Positions 8,964 through 17,483 of a stretch of 64,000 nt of DNA are shown one piece after another (position 1 is the stretch's first letter; each line of letters begins with the position of its first letter). The stretch comes from an uncultured Isosphaeraceae bacterium. GTDB lineage: Bacteria > Planctomycetota > Planctomycetia > Isosphaerales > Isosphaeraceae. The stretch spans positions 185,910-249,909 of the forward strand of contig CAMFLR010000013.1 in the NCBI GenBank assembly GCA_945957605.1, given 5' to 3'. The notes under the pieces were generated by a model that searched no databases, had not been told where the DNA came from, and worked only from the letters and a program-made list of their open reading frames with translations. The position numbers were made by a program, and so were the translations under genes.

Positions 8964-10307
8964 ATGTTTCGCCGCCTTTCCTTTCTGACAAGGAGACCAG
9001 CGCCCGACTCATCGCCGTCGCGTTCGCGATGGTATCGGCCGAGGCTGAGCATACGGGGTTTGATGGTTTTCGCAGTCGTGGTTGGGGTGGGTATCGGCGT
9101 GCCCTTGCAACGTGCCCGAACTCGGCGCGATGCGGTGGCGGTCGTCAGCAAGGCGGGCGGTGTTTGGTACGACTGGCAAATTGTCTCGGGAATTCCCAAC
9201 CGGAACGCCACTCCACCTGGACCCAAGTGGCTGCGTAAGGTCGTTCCCCCCGACCTGATCGATACGGTCGAGATCGTTTGGTTGGATGGCCGGAAAGTGA
9301 ACGACGAGGTGATGCGCGGCCTGGGTGAGTTGCGTGACGTCAAGCGAATAAACATGACAGGGGCCACAACTCCGGCTCTCACCAGCGCGGGGATTGCGCA
9401 GATTGGCAAGCTGTCAAAACTCGAGCAGTTCTTCGCGGAGAGTGCACCAAATTCAGTTGCGTTTGTTCCATTCCTTCTCGACAAGCGAAGGCTGAAATCC
9501 ATCGGGCTGGAATCGGCGGCTGTGAGTGATTCCGACCTTGCCCGGCTTTCGCAGATGAAGGCTCTTGAAGACCTGAAGGTGGATGGCAGCAACATCACGG
9601 ACGCAGGCTTTGCCAACCTGGCGAAGTTGACGAATCTTCGGGTGCTTGGGCTGCGCAACTGTCGCCTCAGCGACCTCTCACCTTTGAGTGGATTGAAGGA
9701 TCTCCGGTACATTCAGATATCAGACCCTCTTCACTCTTCTGCTCCAATGCCTGTCAGCCTTCGCCCACTGAGTGGTCTTTCGAAGCTCACTTATCTGATG
9801 CTGTTGTCCAACTCCGTCGATGATGCGGAGTTGTCAGAAATCGAAAATCTACCGCAACTCGGGTTAATCGGTTTGGGAGGTAAGGGGATTTCGGAAGTTG
9901 GGCTCGCGCATATTGCTAAGCTCGCGAAACTCCAGGTCCTCACGCTCTCGAAAACATCAGTGCGCGACCTAAACTCGCTCCTTCCGGCGCTTCCTCGGCT
10001 CACTCATTTGAACATCATCGATTCGCCGGTAACGGACGACGGGCTAAGTGCGCTCGCTAGCGCAACTGGGCTCCAGGACTTGTACCTCGACAAGATAAAA
10101 ATCACCGATGAAAGTCTCTCGTATGTTGCGAAGTTGACCGCTCTCCGCAGCCTAACCTTGACTGACATACCTATCAGCGACTCGGGCCTGATCAAATTGT
10201 CTGGCCTGTCGAGTTTAAGGACGATCAGACTCACGGGAACTGGTGTTTCCCAAGCTGGCGTTGATTCTTTGAAAAAGGCGATACCTGGATTGCTGAGGGT
10301 CCGCTGA
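8964..10307 (+). CDS. Membrane-anchored leucine-rich-repeat protein, copy 1
   Basis: A 447-residue protein. The N-terminus is a basic segment, then RPRLSIRGLMVF and a single transmembrane helix (FAVVVGVGIGVPLQ), then a conserved linker (ARTRRDAVAVVSKAGGVWYDW). From about residue 120 to the end it consists of roughly a dozen leucine-rich repeats of 23-24 residues with the pattern LxxLxxLxxLxLxxTxISDxGLxxL. This is the bacterial GALA/ribonuclease-inhibitor-like type. LRR domains bind proteins or ligands, and the anchor puts this one on one side of the inner membrane. The next gene is a tandem paralogue of exactly the same length. Partners unknown. Confidence 0.8.
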   Translation: MFRRLSFLTRRPAPDSSPSRSRWYRPRLSIRGLMVFAVVVGVGIGVPLQRARTRRDAVAVVSKAGGVWYDWQIVSGIPNRNATPPGPKWLRKVVPPDLIDTVEIVWLDGRKVNDEVMRGLGELRDVKRINMTGATTPALTSAGIAQIGKLSKLEQFFAESAPNSVAFVPFLLDKRRLKSIGLESAAVSDSDLARLSQMKALEDLKVDGSNITDAGFANLAKLTNLRVLGLRNCRLSDLSPLSGLKDLRYIQISDPLHSSAPMPVSLRPLSGLSKLTYLMLLSNSVDDAELSEIENLPQLGLIGLGGKGISEVGLAHIAKLAKLQVLTLSKTSVRDLNSLLPALPRLTHLNIIDSPVTDDGLSALASATGLQDLYLDKIKITDESLSYVAKLTALRSLTLTDIPISDSGLIKLSGLSSLRTIRLTGTGVSQAGVDSLKKAIPGLLRVR

Positions 10308-10380
10308 GATAGCAACGCGAGCACGAACAGCTGCGGAATATTGTGAGTAAGGTCTCTCCTCATTCTGGAGAATGCCGTTG

Positions 10381-11724
10381 ATGTTTGGACGCCTTTCATT
10401 TCTGAGAAGAAGACCAAAGCCCGATTCGCCGCAGGCGCGTGCGCGGTGGTTTCGGCCAAGGTTAAGCATACGGGGTTTGATGATTTTCGCCGTCGTGGTG
10501 GGCGTGGGTATCGGCGTGCCCTTGCAACGTGCCAGAACTCGGCGCGATGCGGTGGCGGTCGTCAACAAGGCGGGTCGTGCTTGGTACGACTGGCAAGTGG
10601 TTTCGGGGAGAACAAATCGGAACGCCACTCCACCTGGACCCAAGTGGCTCCGCAAGGTAGTTGCGCCCGAATTGATCGACACGGTCGAACTCGTTGTGTT
10701 GGACGCCAAGAGAACGAGCGACGAGGTCATGTTCGGCCTGGGAAGGCTGCGGGACGTCAAGCGGATCATCGTAAACGGTGCAACGACTCCAGCACTCACC
10801 AGCGAAGGTATTGCTCAAATTGGTAAGCTGTCGCAACTTGAACGAATCACTGTGGAGGGTCCATTCGATTCGATTGCATTTCTTCCGCCCTTGTTGGGCA
10901 AACCAAGGCTTCACACGATCTGGCTTGAATCGGCGGTTGTCAGTGATTCCGATCTCGCCAGGCTTTCCGAGATGCCGGCCCTCGAGGAATTGCGGGTTGA
11001 TGGCCGGAACATCACCGTTGCCGGATTTGCCAACCTGGCAAAGCGGACGAATCTTCGGATCTTGGAGCTTAACCACTGTCAGGTCAGCGAACTCTCACCG
11101 CTAAGTGGGTTGAAGGATCTCGAGTCGATTCGGTTATTCGACATAACTCGAGTGCCCGAACTAAAGCCTGTCAGTCTTCGTCCGCTGCGCGGTCTGTCGA
11201 AGCTTTCGACTCTGGTGTTACAATCCAACTCGGTCGACGATGCGGAGTTGTCAGAAATTAAGGAGTTGCCGCAACTCACGTATCTTTGCGTGGCGGGGGA
11301 AGGTGTTTCTGAAGTTGGACTTGGGCATATTGCGAACCTGCCGCGTCTCGGAACCCTTTGGCTTTCGAGGACCTCGGTAAGCGACCTGAGCACGCTTGTA
11401 CCGTCGCTTCCTCGGCTCAATCAATTGTACGTCATCGAATCGCCGGTGACTGACGACGGGCTTCGTGCTCTCGCAGGTGCTACTTCGCTCCGGACCTTGC
11501 GCCTCATCAAGACAAAAGTTACCGACGACGGTCTCTCGCATATCGCGAAGTTGCCGGCTCTGACACAACTGTCCTTGATGGACACGCCGATTAGCGACGC
11601 GGGCCTTGCCAAATTGTCAGGCTTACCGAGTTTAGAAACGCTCGACCTCAGGGGAACCGGAGTTTCCCAAGCTGGCATCAATTCCTTGAAGAAGGCGATA
11701 CCTCGATTGCAGATCATGCGGTGA
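10381..11724 (+). CDS. Membrane-anchored leucine-rich-repeat protein, copy 2
   Basis: Tandem paralogue of the preceding gene. Two starts are possible, at 10372 and 10381. The one at 10381 (MFGRLSFLRRRPK) aligns with MFRRLSFL of copy 1, gives the identical length of 447 residues, and has GGAG ten bases before it. Anchor (RPRLSIRGLMIFAVVVGVGI), linker and repeat number match copy 1. Divergence is concentrated in the exposed positions of the repeats (for example PKLSGLPSLETLDLRG-type ends versus SGLSSLRTIRLTG). That pattern would fit two receptors or scaffolds with different partners, which is inference. Confidence 0.8.
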   Translation: MFGRLSFLRRRPKPDSPQARARWFRPRLSIRGLMIFAVVVGVGIGVPLQRARTRRDAVAVVNKAGRAWYDWQVVSGRTNRNATPPGPKWLRKVVAPELIDTVELVVLDAKRTSDEVMFGLGRLRDVKRIIVNGATTPALTSEGIAQIGKLSQLERITVEGPFDSIAFLPPLLGKPRLHTIWLESAVVSDSDLARLSEMPALEELRVDGRNITVAGFANLAKRTNLRILELNHCQVSELSPLSGLKDLESIRLFDITRVPELKPVSLRPLRGLSKLSTLVLQSNSVDDAELSEIKELPQLTYLCVAGEGVSEVGLGHIANLPRLGTLWLSRTSVSDLSTLVPSLPRLNQLYVIESPVTDDGLRALAGATSLRTLRLIKTKVTDDGLSHIAKLPALTQLSLMDTPISDAGLAKLSGLPSLETLDLRGTGVSQAGINSLKKAIPRLQIMR

Positions 11725-11818
11725 GACTGCGACTCACGTGCCAGGGGCTGCAGGATTTGGTGTTCGTGAAGAAGTAATCACTTCATGGCGACAGGGCGGA
11801 ATACATTCCGGTACGGTG

Positions 11819-12265
11819 ATGAACGAACCTTCAACGACGACGGCAGAACTCGACGCACAGCACGCTGAGGCGAGGGCTGCGTTTGAAGCTCGCGATCTCA
11901 GTCGCTATCGCGCTATCTTTGCTCCCGAATTGAGATATCGCCAGGCGAATGGCCGCGTGATTGGTCGCGAAGAGTTGATGAAAGATGTGAGCGATCAGTT
12001 TCGGAAATTGGATCGAGTGAGTTCAAGATTCACACGCGAGCAGATCGAATTCGACGGCGATCGCGCGATCGAGACGCTTACACAAATCGCGTGGGCTGGA
12101 GTTACTGCGTTTCTCATTGTTCACCGCGCCTGGGAGGTGATTCGCAAGGCTCGGTATACGTGGCGAAAACTTGAGGGCCGCTGGTGTATTGAGGAGGTTG
12201 AAATTCTCGATGAACGGGTTGTGCCAAGACGTGTTTGGTTTGGGTTCCGACCGTTAGACCATTGA
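11819..12265 (+). CDS. NTF2-like / SnoaL-type small protein
   Basis: The ATG at 11819 begins MNEPSTTTAELDAQHAEARAAF; the frame extends upstream but without a protein-like N-terminus. The 148-residue product fits the cone-shaped NTF2-like (DUF4440/SnoaL) fold: an N-terminal helix with AFEARDLSRYRAIF, then APELRYRQANGRVIGREELM and a long antiparallel sheet ending in TWRKLEGRWCIEEVEIL. This family ranges from enzymes to simple ligand-binding domains, so a precise role cannot be given. No operon partner; flanked by the LRR gene and a SUKH-like gene. Confidence 0.65.
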   Translation: MNEPSTTTAELDAQHAEARAAFEARDLSRYRAIFAPELRYRQANGRVIGREELMKDVSDQFRKLDRVSSRFTREQIEFDGDRAIETLTQIAWAGVTAFLIVHRAWEVIRKARYTWRKLEGRWCIEEVEILDERVVPRRVWFGFRPLDH

Positions 12266-12355
12266 ACGGCGATTCCTGTTGCGACAGATCATCCTTACGT
12301 GATTCAGCATCTGCAATCCTGTTGCAATCAATTCGCTTCTGATCACACGACCTGG

Positions 12356-13180
12356 ATGACACAAATGGCTAGTCAGTTGACTTACCACCGGTCTGTTCTC
12401 GATTTGCTCGGCATCAGTCCGGTGCTATCGGTCGATCGGGTTGCGACTCTCGATGAACGGGAGCGTGTCTGCCAAACGAAGTTCCCAGCGTCGGTGCGGG
12501 AGTGGTTCGCGGTGCAAAACGCCGAGGCAGTATTTCGCGATCACTCCAATGACGACTTACTCGAGACGTTGGACAAACTCGGGAACCCTGATGATACTCG
12601 CCAAGGTTACCTGCGGGTGGCAACCGAGAATCAGGCGGTAGTCGCCTGGTACGTCCACTTGAGTGAGGGGGAAGACCCGCCAGTCTACCATAATAACGAT
12701 GATTGGGGCGGCGACCTGTCGGCGACAAGCTGGCAGTCGACCTCCGTCACATTCACGAGTTTTATCTTCGACACGCTCTCCAGCCACCGTTTCGGAGGTT
12801 GGTACTCGGGGATGCACTGGTCCGGCACGGACAGCTTGCCAAACGACGCGACCCTCGACCAACTGCGGGGATGGTTCCAACAAGGGCCGACCACAGATGT
12901 TCCAGGCTCCAGGGTCTATCGCTTCTTCACAACGCGGGCCCTAGTCACAATTCGGAGTGTCGCTTCTGAAGGGACGGCGCCCGGCACGGCCGAGTGGAGT
13001 ATTGAAGCTGAGTCGCCGGAGGCACTGCTGGATTTCGGCCGAAAGCTTTGGAGCGTCGGTACGCTCGCCCAAACACTCAAAGCACAGAGTTGTACGCAGG
13101 AGTCCAGAACTAGGGGCGAGGAACTACTACAGCGTTTGCGGGCGGAAAACGTAGGCTCAACGGAGGCTTCGGCGAAATGA
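12356..13180 (+). CDS. SMI1/KNR4 (SUKH)-like protein
   Basis: The product is 274 residues from the ATG at 12356; a GTG at 12299 and an ATG at 12365 are alternatives and no ribosome-binding site decides. The first half resembles the SUKH superfamily: an acidic helix (ATLDERERVCQTKFPASVREWF), then sheet segments ending in NQAVVAWYVHLSEGEDPPVY and a region closing with TSFIFDTL. The C-terminal 90 residues (FFTTRALVTIRSVAS... onward) are an extra domain I do not recognise. Many bacterial SUKH proteins are immunity proteins of polymorphic toxins, but no toxin gene is adjacent, so an orphan or housekeeping role is equally possible. Confidence 0.6.
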   Translation: MTQMASQLTYHRSVLDLLGISPVLSVDRVATLDERERVCQTKFPASVREWFAVQNAEAVFRDHSNDDLLETLDKLGNPDDTRQGYLRVATENQAVVAWYVHLSEGEDPPVYHNNDDWGGDLSATSWQSTSVTFTSFIFDTLSSHRFGGWYSGMHWSGTDSLPNDATLDQLRGWFQQGPTTDVPGSRVYRFFTTRALVTIRSVASEGTAPGTAEWSIEAESPEALLDFGRKLWSVGTLAQTLKAQSCTQESRTRGEELLQRLRAENVGSTEASAK

Positions 13181-13564
13181 TAAATATAGTCAAATAATCA
13201 AATTATTTGTGATGAAGAGTAATGCTCTCGAACAGAGAAACCGAAATGCCGTGGCGCCGGGTCTTTTTTGAAGGTGGATCGCCGAATTGGATAGCCGGAG
13301 TCACGACGATTCACATCAACAGACTCGAAAGCGGCGCGGTCGAACTCGAAGAAAAGAGGCGAGTGTTATCAGACGGAGAAGCACCCACGTTATGAATGTC
13401 GGTAGAATCGACGGAGCTTTCAGGGTCTCGACAATCGCCATGGAATGCTCGATGCTAGGCTAGTGATCGCGGAAGGTTTACAGCGTAGAACAAATGGGTT
13501 AATGCGCAGAAAACATGTATGTATTCTGGTGATAAGTCGGCAAGCGGATCGAGGAGGACGCGCC
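13181..13564. other. Intergenic region with one short candidate gene
   Basis: About 385 bases. It starts with an AT-rich patch containing the small inverted repeat AAATAAT / ATTATTT near 13192-13208. It includes a possible 57-codon frame (13222-13395, listed separately) and the ribosome-binding site GGAGG of the next gene near 13552. Nothing else recognised. Confidence 0.5.
13222..13395 (+). CDS. Possible 57-residue protein, unrecognised
   Basis: Open frame from ATG 13222 to TGA 13393-13395, with GAAGAG a few bases upstream. The product has an amphipathic character (MPWRRVFFEGGSPNWIAG, then IHINRLESGAVELEEKRR) and no frame interruptions. It could be a remnant of a larger gene or a chance frame. 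No family recognised. Confidence 0.25.
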   Translation: MLSNRETEMPWRRVFFEGGSPNWIAGVTTIHINRLESGAVELEEKRRVLSDGEAPTL

Positions 13565-14200
13565 ATGAAAATCGCGAAGTGCTTGCCGACTCTGCGTTCG
13601 GCTCTCTTGTTCGGATCGCTCTATTTCGGGACGATTGCGGCATGGCAATTTTGGTCAGCTCGCCCACTTTATAGCGGTTGTATTCCAATTGGTTCGCACA
13701 GCGAGCACTTTTTCGCCTGGATACGAAACCACAGAAGTGAATCGATTCTGGCTTATGTCGGCGGCAAAACGTTGATGATTATTGCCGTCTATTCGGCTGG
13801 CTTGACGGCACTGGCGTGTGGGTTGATTTGGTCGTTGAAACGCCAAGGATTGCTGCGACCCAGATTGAGCGTGCGATCGTTGATGGTCGCAGTGGCCGTG
13901 GTCGCGGTGTTACTCGGCGGCTGGAATTCGACTCTGGAAACGTGGGATCGTTGGTTGCTGTACGAGGAGTTGGCAAAACGCTACGAGACTCGAGAGTCTA
14001 ACTTTCTCGCTCGTCAGGAATTGGTCGATTGGGGGTTTACCGGGGATACAATCGATGAGATGCTTCGCCGCAATGCTCGACAACGAGAGATTTGCCGCAA
14101 GTGGAAGGACGCGTATCGCGAGGCGGTGCGGACGCCCTGGATTGAAATGAAGCCTTCCGAGGAGTTGGAAGCGACTCGGTCGGAGATACGCTACTTTTAG
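13565..14200 (+). CDS. Membrane protein with the RPRLSVRSLM anchor motif
   Basis: The ATG at 13565 follows AGGAGG with eight bases between; the frame upstream is unsupported. The product has 211 residues and three hydrophobic segments (near 10-28, 62-85 and 100-120). The third is preceded by RPRLSVRSLM, the same pre-helix motif that anchors the LRR proteins in this window. The soluble C-terminus is charged, with ETRESNFLARQELVDWGFTG and a basic helix RRNARQREICRKWKDAYREA. It has no LRR repeats. Planctomycete genomes use this N-terminal module in many otherwise unrelated proteins. Function unknown. Confidence 0.65.
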   Translation: MKIAKCLPTLRSALLFGSLYFGTIAAWQFWSARPLYSGCIPIGSHSEHFFAWIRNHRSESILAYVGGKTLMIIAVYSAGLTALACGLIWSLKRQGLLRPRLSVRSLMVAVAVVAVLLGGWNSTLETWDRWLLYEELAKRYETRESNFLARQELVDWGFTGDTIDEMLRRNARQREICRKWKDAYREAVRTPWIEMKPSEELEATRSEIRYF

Positions 14201-14357
14201 GGAAGCAATTCGTGGGCAAATGGGGTTTCACGCCCTCAATACTAGCTGACGCTGCGAACCGCTTGCCTGCCTCTGACGTCTTGCGGTAGCAGTCCCCTTG
14301 CTGAATGTCGCGCGCAATTGAGAAACCGAGACGAACATCAGTCATCAAGAGAATCGT

Positions 14358-14860
14358 ATGCCCCGACTTCTCGACTTCTACCATGAAGTGGGAACAGATT
14401 GTGAGAAGCGATTTCTTGGTGGAGTCTTGGCCTGGGATGGCAAGATATTAGAAGAGGTTCACGACTTTATTCAGTGGCTGTTTCCAATACCGGAGGCGAG
14501 CCAGTTCAACTTCAAGGCGCCGGTTTTGACCGAAGACGACAGTAAAGCATTCAACAATGATTCTCGGCTGCGAGACAATTTGCGAAAGTCTTTTCAGAGA
14601 ATACTGAGGTTTCTTGGGTTGACTCTCACGCCCGACGGCGAGGTCGTCAAGGGCGAGAACTTCGCTGAGCGACTCGCCGATGTGTGGGCCGCGCCGAATC
14701 ATAACTGGCTACGGATCACCCGCATCTTGCGGAGCTTGAAACTATTGGGGTTGGAGACCATGCCCAAGCTTTCTATGCGCGTTTGGCCATGTATCACACA
14801 AGCCACGGATTCCCGATTTCCGAGGACATTTTTCGATACTGGACGGATGCCAGGAAGTAA
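14358..14860 (+). pseudogene. Opioid growth factor receptor (OGFr) N-domain protein, frameshifted
   Basis: Frame 1 from ATG 14358 gives MPRLLDFYHEVGTDCEKR, then LEEVHDFIQWLFPIPEASQF and NHNWLRITRILRSLKLLGL, the conserved OGFr domain known from animal receptors and widely found in bacteria. After LLGL the frame is nonsense. Moving to the -1 frame at the GGGG run 14747-14750 restores the family C-terminus: GDHAQAFYARLAMY, then GFPISEDIFRYWTDARK and a stop at 14858-14860. One missing G would explain it. Either a young pseudogene or a sequencing error; if intact the protein would be about 167 residues. The frame-1 stop without the shift is at 14912. Function of bacterial members is unknown. Confidence 0.75.
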
Positions 14861-14989
14861 ACACGGTGAGTTTGTAGCGAGCCGATCATCGGAATCGTTT
14901 TTTTTAGATTGAAGAGGCCGCGGTAGTGGTCAGGGCGCCATTTCCGCGGAAACAGCTGAAATGAGTATGCTGGGATTGCAGAGCGTACA

Positions 14990-15367
14990 GTGAAATTTCA
15001 GCCCAAGCGTGTGACCGCGGATTCGGCGTCGGCGAAATCGCTTCGTGAAAAGTCGTATATTCCGGTGAAGATCGTGAAGAGCACAATCATTGAGCATGCA
15101 GTGAAGCTGTATGGTTGCTTGGCATGGGGCGTCGCTGCATTTGCAATATCGGTTTCGCTTATGAATCACGTGCCGCGTCACGACACGCGGGGTTGGTTGG
15201 TATTGGATAGAGCAGTAGCCATCGCATTTTTCAGTTCGCTATCATCCTGTTTTGCTGGGTTCGCGGCGTGCATTGTTTGCCATTTCCTGAAGATCAGCCT
15301 ACCGCCGAGAGTTTCGAGTCTTGCGGCATTTATGATGGTCGTGTCTGCAATAATCTTTATGTTATGA
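14990..15367 (+). CDS. Small membrane protein, hypothetical
   Basis: A GTG-initiated frame of 125 residues. A basic N-terminal segment is followed by three hydrophobic helices (LYGCLAWGVAAFAISVSL, AIAFFSSLSSCFAGFAACIV and LAAFMMVVSAIIFML). The ordered helix layout argues for a real protein, but the start codon lacks a clear ribosome-binding site and no family is recognised. Confidence 0.45.
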   Translation: MKFQPKRVTADSASAKSLREKSYIPVKIVKSTIIEHAVKLYGCLAWGVAAFAISVSLMNHVPRHDTRGWLVLDRAVAIAFFSSLSSCFAGFAACIVCHFLKISLPPRVSSLAAFMMVVSAIIFML

Positions 15368-15684
15368 CGTATAGACGATTGATAATTTATCGTTTGCTTT
15401 CCTGATGTTGCGATCCGATTTCAAGTTTTGGAAATGGCCGCCTGAGTACGCGAATCGATCGCACGCTAGGGCGGCGGTCCCAAACAGGCCGTAGGAGCGG
15501 CCGCGTTGTGTAACCACCCAGAGCGTAGTCACGAGGGGCGTAAAGCGGAGCGAGATGACTATTCCTGCGATGCGAAAAGCAGGACGCCCCGACTCTCTTG
15601 GGAAAGAGAAGCGGGGCGTCGCGGGGGTGTTGCACGGGAAAGGTCGAAGGGACGATAGGAATTGATAATTCCCTCTTCGGCCAA
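15368..15684. other. Convergent intergenic region
   Basis: About 317 bases between a plus-strand membrane protein gene and csrA on the minus strand. It holds the csrA terminator hairpin (15583-15620). Nothing else is recognised. Confidence 0.55.
15577..15622 (-). terminator. Probable terminator of csrA
   Basis: Inverted repeat GACGCCCCG (15583-15591) / CGGGGCGTC (15612-15620), with partial pairing continuing into the loop. On the minus strand it is followed by CTGCTTTTCGC, a weak T tract. Confidence 0.55.
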
Positions 15685-15951
15685 TCAGAACCCGTCGGTT
15701 CGCGGGCGACGTGCGTCGCGCCGGAGCGGCGGGGTGAGGCTTTCGACCTGACGGGCTTCCTGGGGTTCCAGTCGGCTCGCCTGGCGATTCTCGCGCTGAA
15801 TGGCCTCGTACACCTCTTGACGGTGTACGGAGATCTCGATGGGGGCCGCGATCCCCAATCGGACCTTATCGCCCCGAATGTCCACCACAGTGATGACGAT
15901 GTCATCGCCAATGATGATACTTTCGTCGCGGTGTCGGGACAGGACCAGCAT
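15685..15951 (-). CDS. csrA: Carbon storage regulator CsrA with C-terminal extension
   Basis: The ATG at 15951 is preceded by GGAGGAAGGAG. The product is 88 residues. Residues 1-55 are canonical: MLVLSRHRDESIIIGDDIVI, GDKVRLGIAAP and IEISVHRQEVYEAIQREN. This includes the N-terminal LSR and the C-terminal VHR RNA-contact regions. CsrA dimers bind GGA motifs in mRNA leaders and control translation or stability. Most CsrA proteins end near residue 61-75; here a basic, Arg/Pro-rich tail (PPLRRDARRPRT) extends it. fliW, its protein antagonist, lies 121 bases upstream on the same strand. No flagellin gene is in the window. Confidence 0.95.
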   Translation of the reverse strand: MLVLSRHRDESIIIGDDIVITVVDIRGDKVRLGIAAPIEISVHRQEVYEAIQRENRQASRLEPQEARQVESLTPPLRRDARRPRTDGF

Positions 15952-16072
15952 CGAAGGGCTCCTTCCTCCTGCCAACGAGGACCGTGATCGTCCGTGACCA
16001 CGCTGCCCGGGCGCTCGGATACCACGACGGGGCTCGGGATGGTACGTCGCCGGTGTCGAGACTGCGATCCAA

Positions 16073-16543
16073 TTACGCCGTCGCCCGGAGCGGCGACGAA
16101 ACGGGAAGCAGAGTGGGTGAAGCTTGGCCAGTGAGTGGGTACCGAACCGCATAGCGGCTGGACGTTAACACCAGTTGCCGGCCGAGCCGACGCGTGAGGT
16201 TAAAGACCAGCGGTCCCTGGAGGTTGACCGTAAGGCCTCCCCCGTCGCCGCGGTTAAGGATCACGTAGGCGAGCGCAGAGCGCTCTTCGTCAAGCTCCAG
16301 AGCTGCCCGGTCGCCCGGACGAAGCTCGACACGGTAATCGGGGATCGCCAGGGGCGGCGCGACCAGACCGAATGCCAGTTCTGGCGCGGTTACGCTTTGT
16401 AACCACGTCAGGCCAGCCGAGACCGGGTCGGGATGCATGACAAACTGCGTGAAAGCACGGAACCCAACCAATCCGTCCGGAATCCTAATGATTTCCGATT
16501 CGGACACCTGAAGCAGGCCGAAGCGGGTCGTGATGATGTTCAC
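16073..16543 (-). CDS. fliW: FliW, flagellar assembly factor and CsrA antagonist
   Basis: The frame is open far upstream, but homology starts at VNIITTRFGLLQVSESEIIR, so I place the start at the GTG at 16543. It has AGGAGG ten bases before it and gives 156 residues, the usual FliW length. Signature segments are IRIPDGLVGFRAFTQFVMHP, LTWLQSVTAPELAFGLV, IPDYRVEL and VILNRGDGGGLTVNLQGPLV. In Bacillus and Campylobacter, FliW binds CsrA allosterically and releases it when flagellin is absent. The adjacent csrA supports the same partnership here. The C-terminal tail (GQASPTLLPVSSPLRATA) is longer than usual and may be disordered. Confidence 0.93.
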   Translation of the reverse strand: MNIITTRFGLLQVSESEIIRIPDGLVGFRAFTQFVMHPDPVSAGLTWLQSVTAPELAFGLVAPPLAIPDYRVELRPGDRAALELDEERSALAYVILNRGDGGGLTVNLQGPLVFNLTRRLGRQLVLTSSRYAVRYPLTGQASPTLLPVSSPLRATA

Positions 16544-17483
16544 TTCCTGTTTCCCTCCTAATACGTCGAGGCCCGGCGAGGCCGAAACCTGGCGCGACAC
16601 CTGGCTCGCAATGGCGAGCGCGACGGACGATCCCTCGGTCCGCGTGAACGTTCCTGGTACCGTCTGCCGGCAGACCGTTGCGGCCGAACGCGGCCACGAC
16701 GCATCCCTCGGACAGACCCCACCCCGACCCATCGGTTCCTACCGAGGTCCCGAGGCAGGCTTGACCGACCGTTATATCGTCTGCGGGTTCGCGGCCAGCA
16801 CATAACCAGACGACGGAAATCGCGACCGCGCGGCCTGTTGCGATAGCCGCGCCGATTGGTCCGGTCGTAGCGAAGGGACCGTGTCGACGCGTTGTCAGTC
16901 CGAGCGTCCAAAACGGAAGAATTCGGAGTTGTTCAATCGAGAGCGATTGACACCTTTCGTGGCTCGAAGAAGCAGCCTCAGACAAGTTCGTCGAGCCCTG
17001 CTTCGGGATGAGTGTCGCCTAAGACCGCGCGGTGGGAGAACTCCCGCGGCTTTCTGGCTCGACGACCGCGTGCTTAGAAATCGTGGGTACGTAACTGGTG
17101 ATCGACAAAGCGGTTAGATTACAAAGCAGGAGAGAGTTTGGGAGTTGTTTGCCAAAGATTCAACAAGCGGTTTTGCATGTAATGGATATGACAGCTCCGA
17201 CGTGGCCACTGGCGCCTCGGTCTTTCGCTGTCGCTGACAAACAGAGGGAGAGTTGTCACTTCTAACGGTCGGCCGCATCTCAGACAACAGGATCCGCGGG
17301 TCAGCGGTTGCACTGGAGACATCAACTCACGTAGTGCTCCGGCGCCTCCAGGGTTCGGCACAGCGGATGGGCTAGCAGCACCGAAATTGATAGACAGGCG
17401 CAGCAAGCGCCGTTGCGCTCATGCGAGCGCATAGGCGACTTGTTCTGATTGAACGTATTGGCGCGTTTGGGTAAGGCAGCGGT
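16544..17483. other. Region with no recognised gene
   Basis: About 940 bases. Open frames of 70-170 codons exist on both strands, but none has a family motif, a ribosome-binding site or a believable N-terminus, and they overlap one another. The region upstream of fliW must include its promoter. The inverted sequences around 16660-16690 are weak. It may hold decayed coding sequence. Confidence 0.5.
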
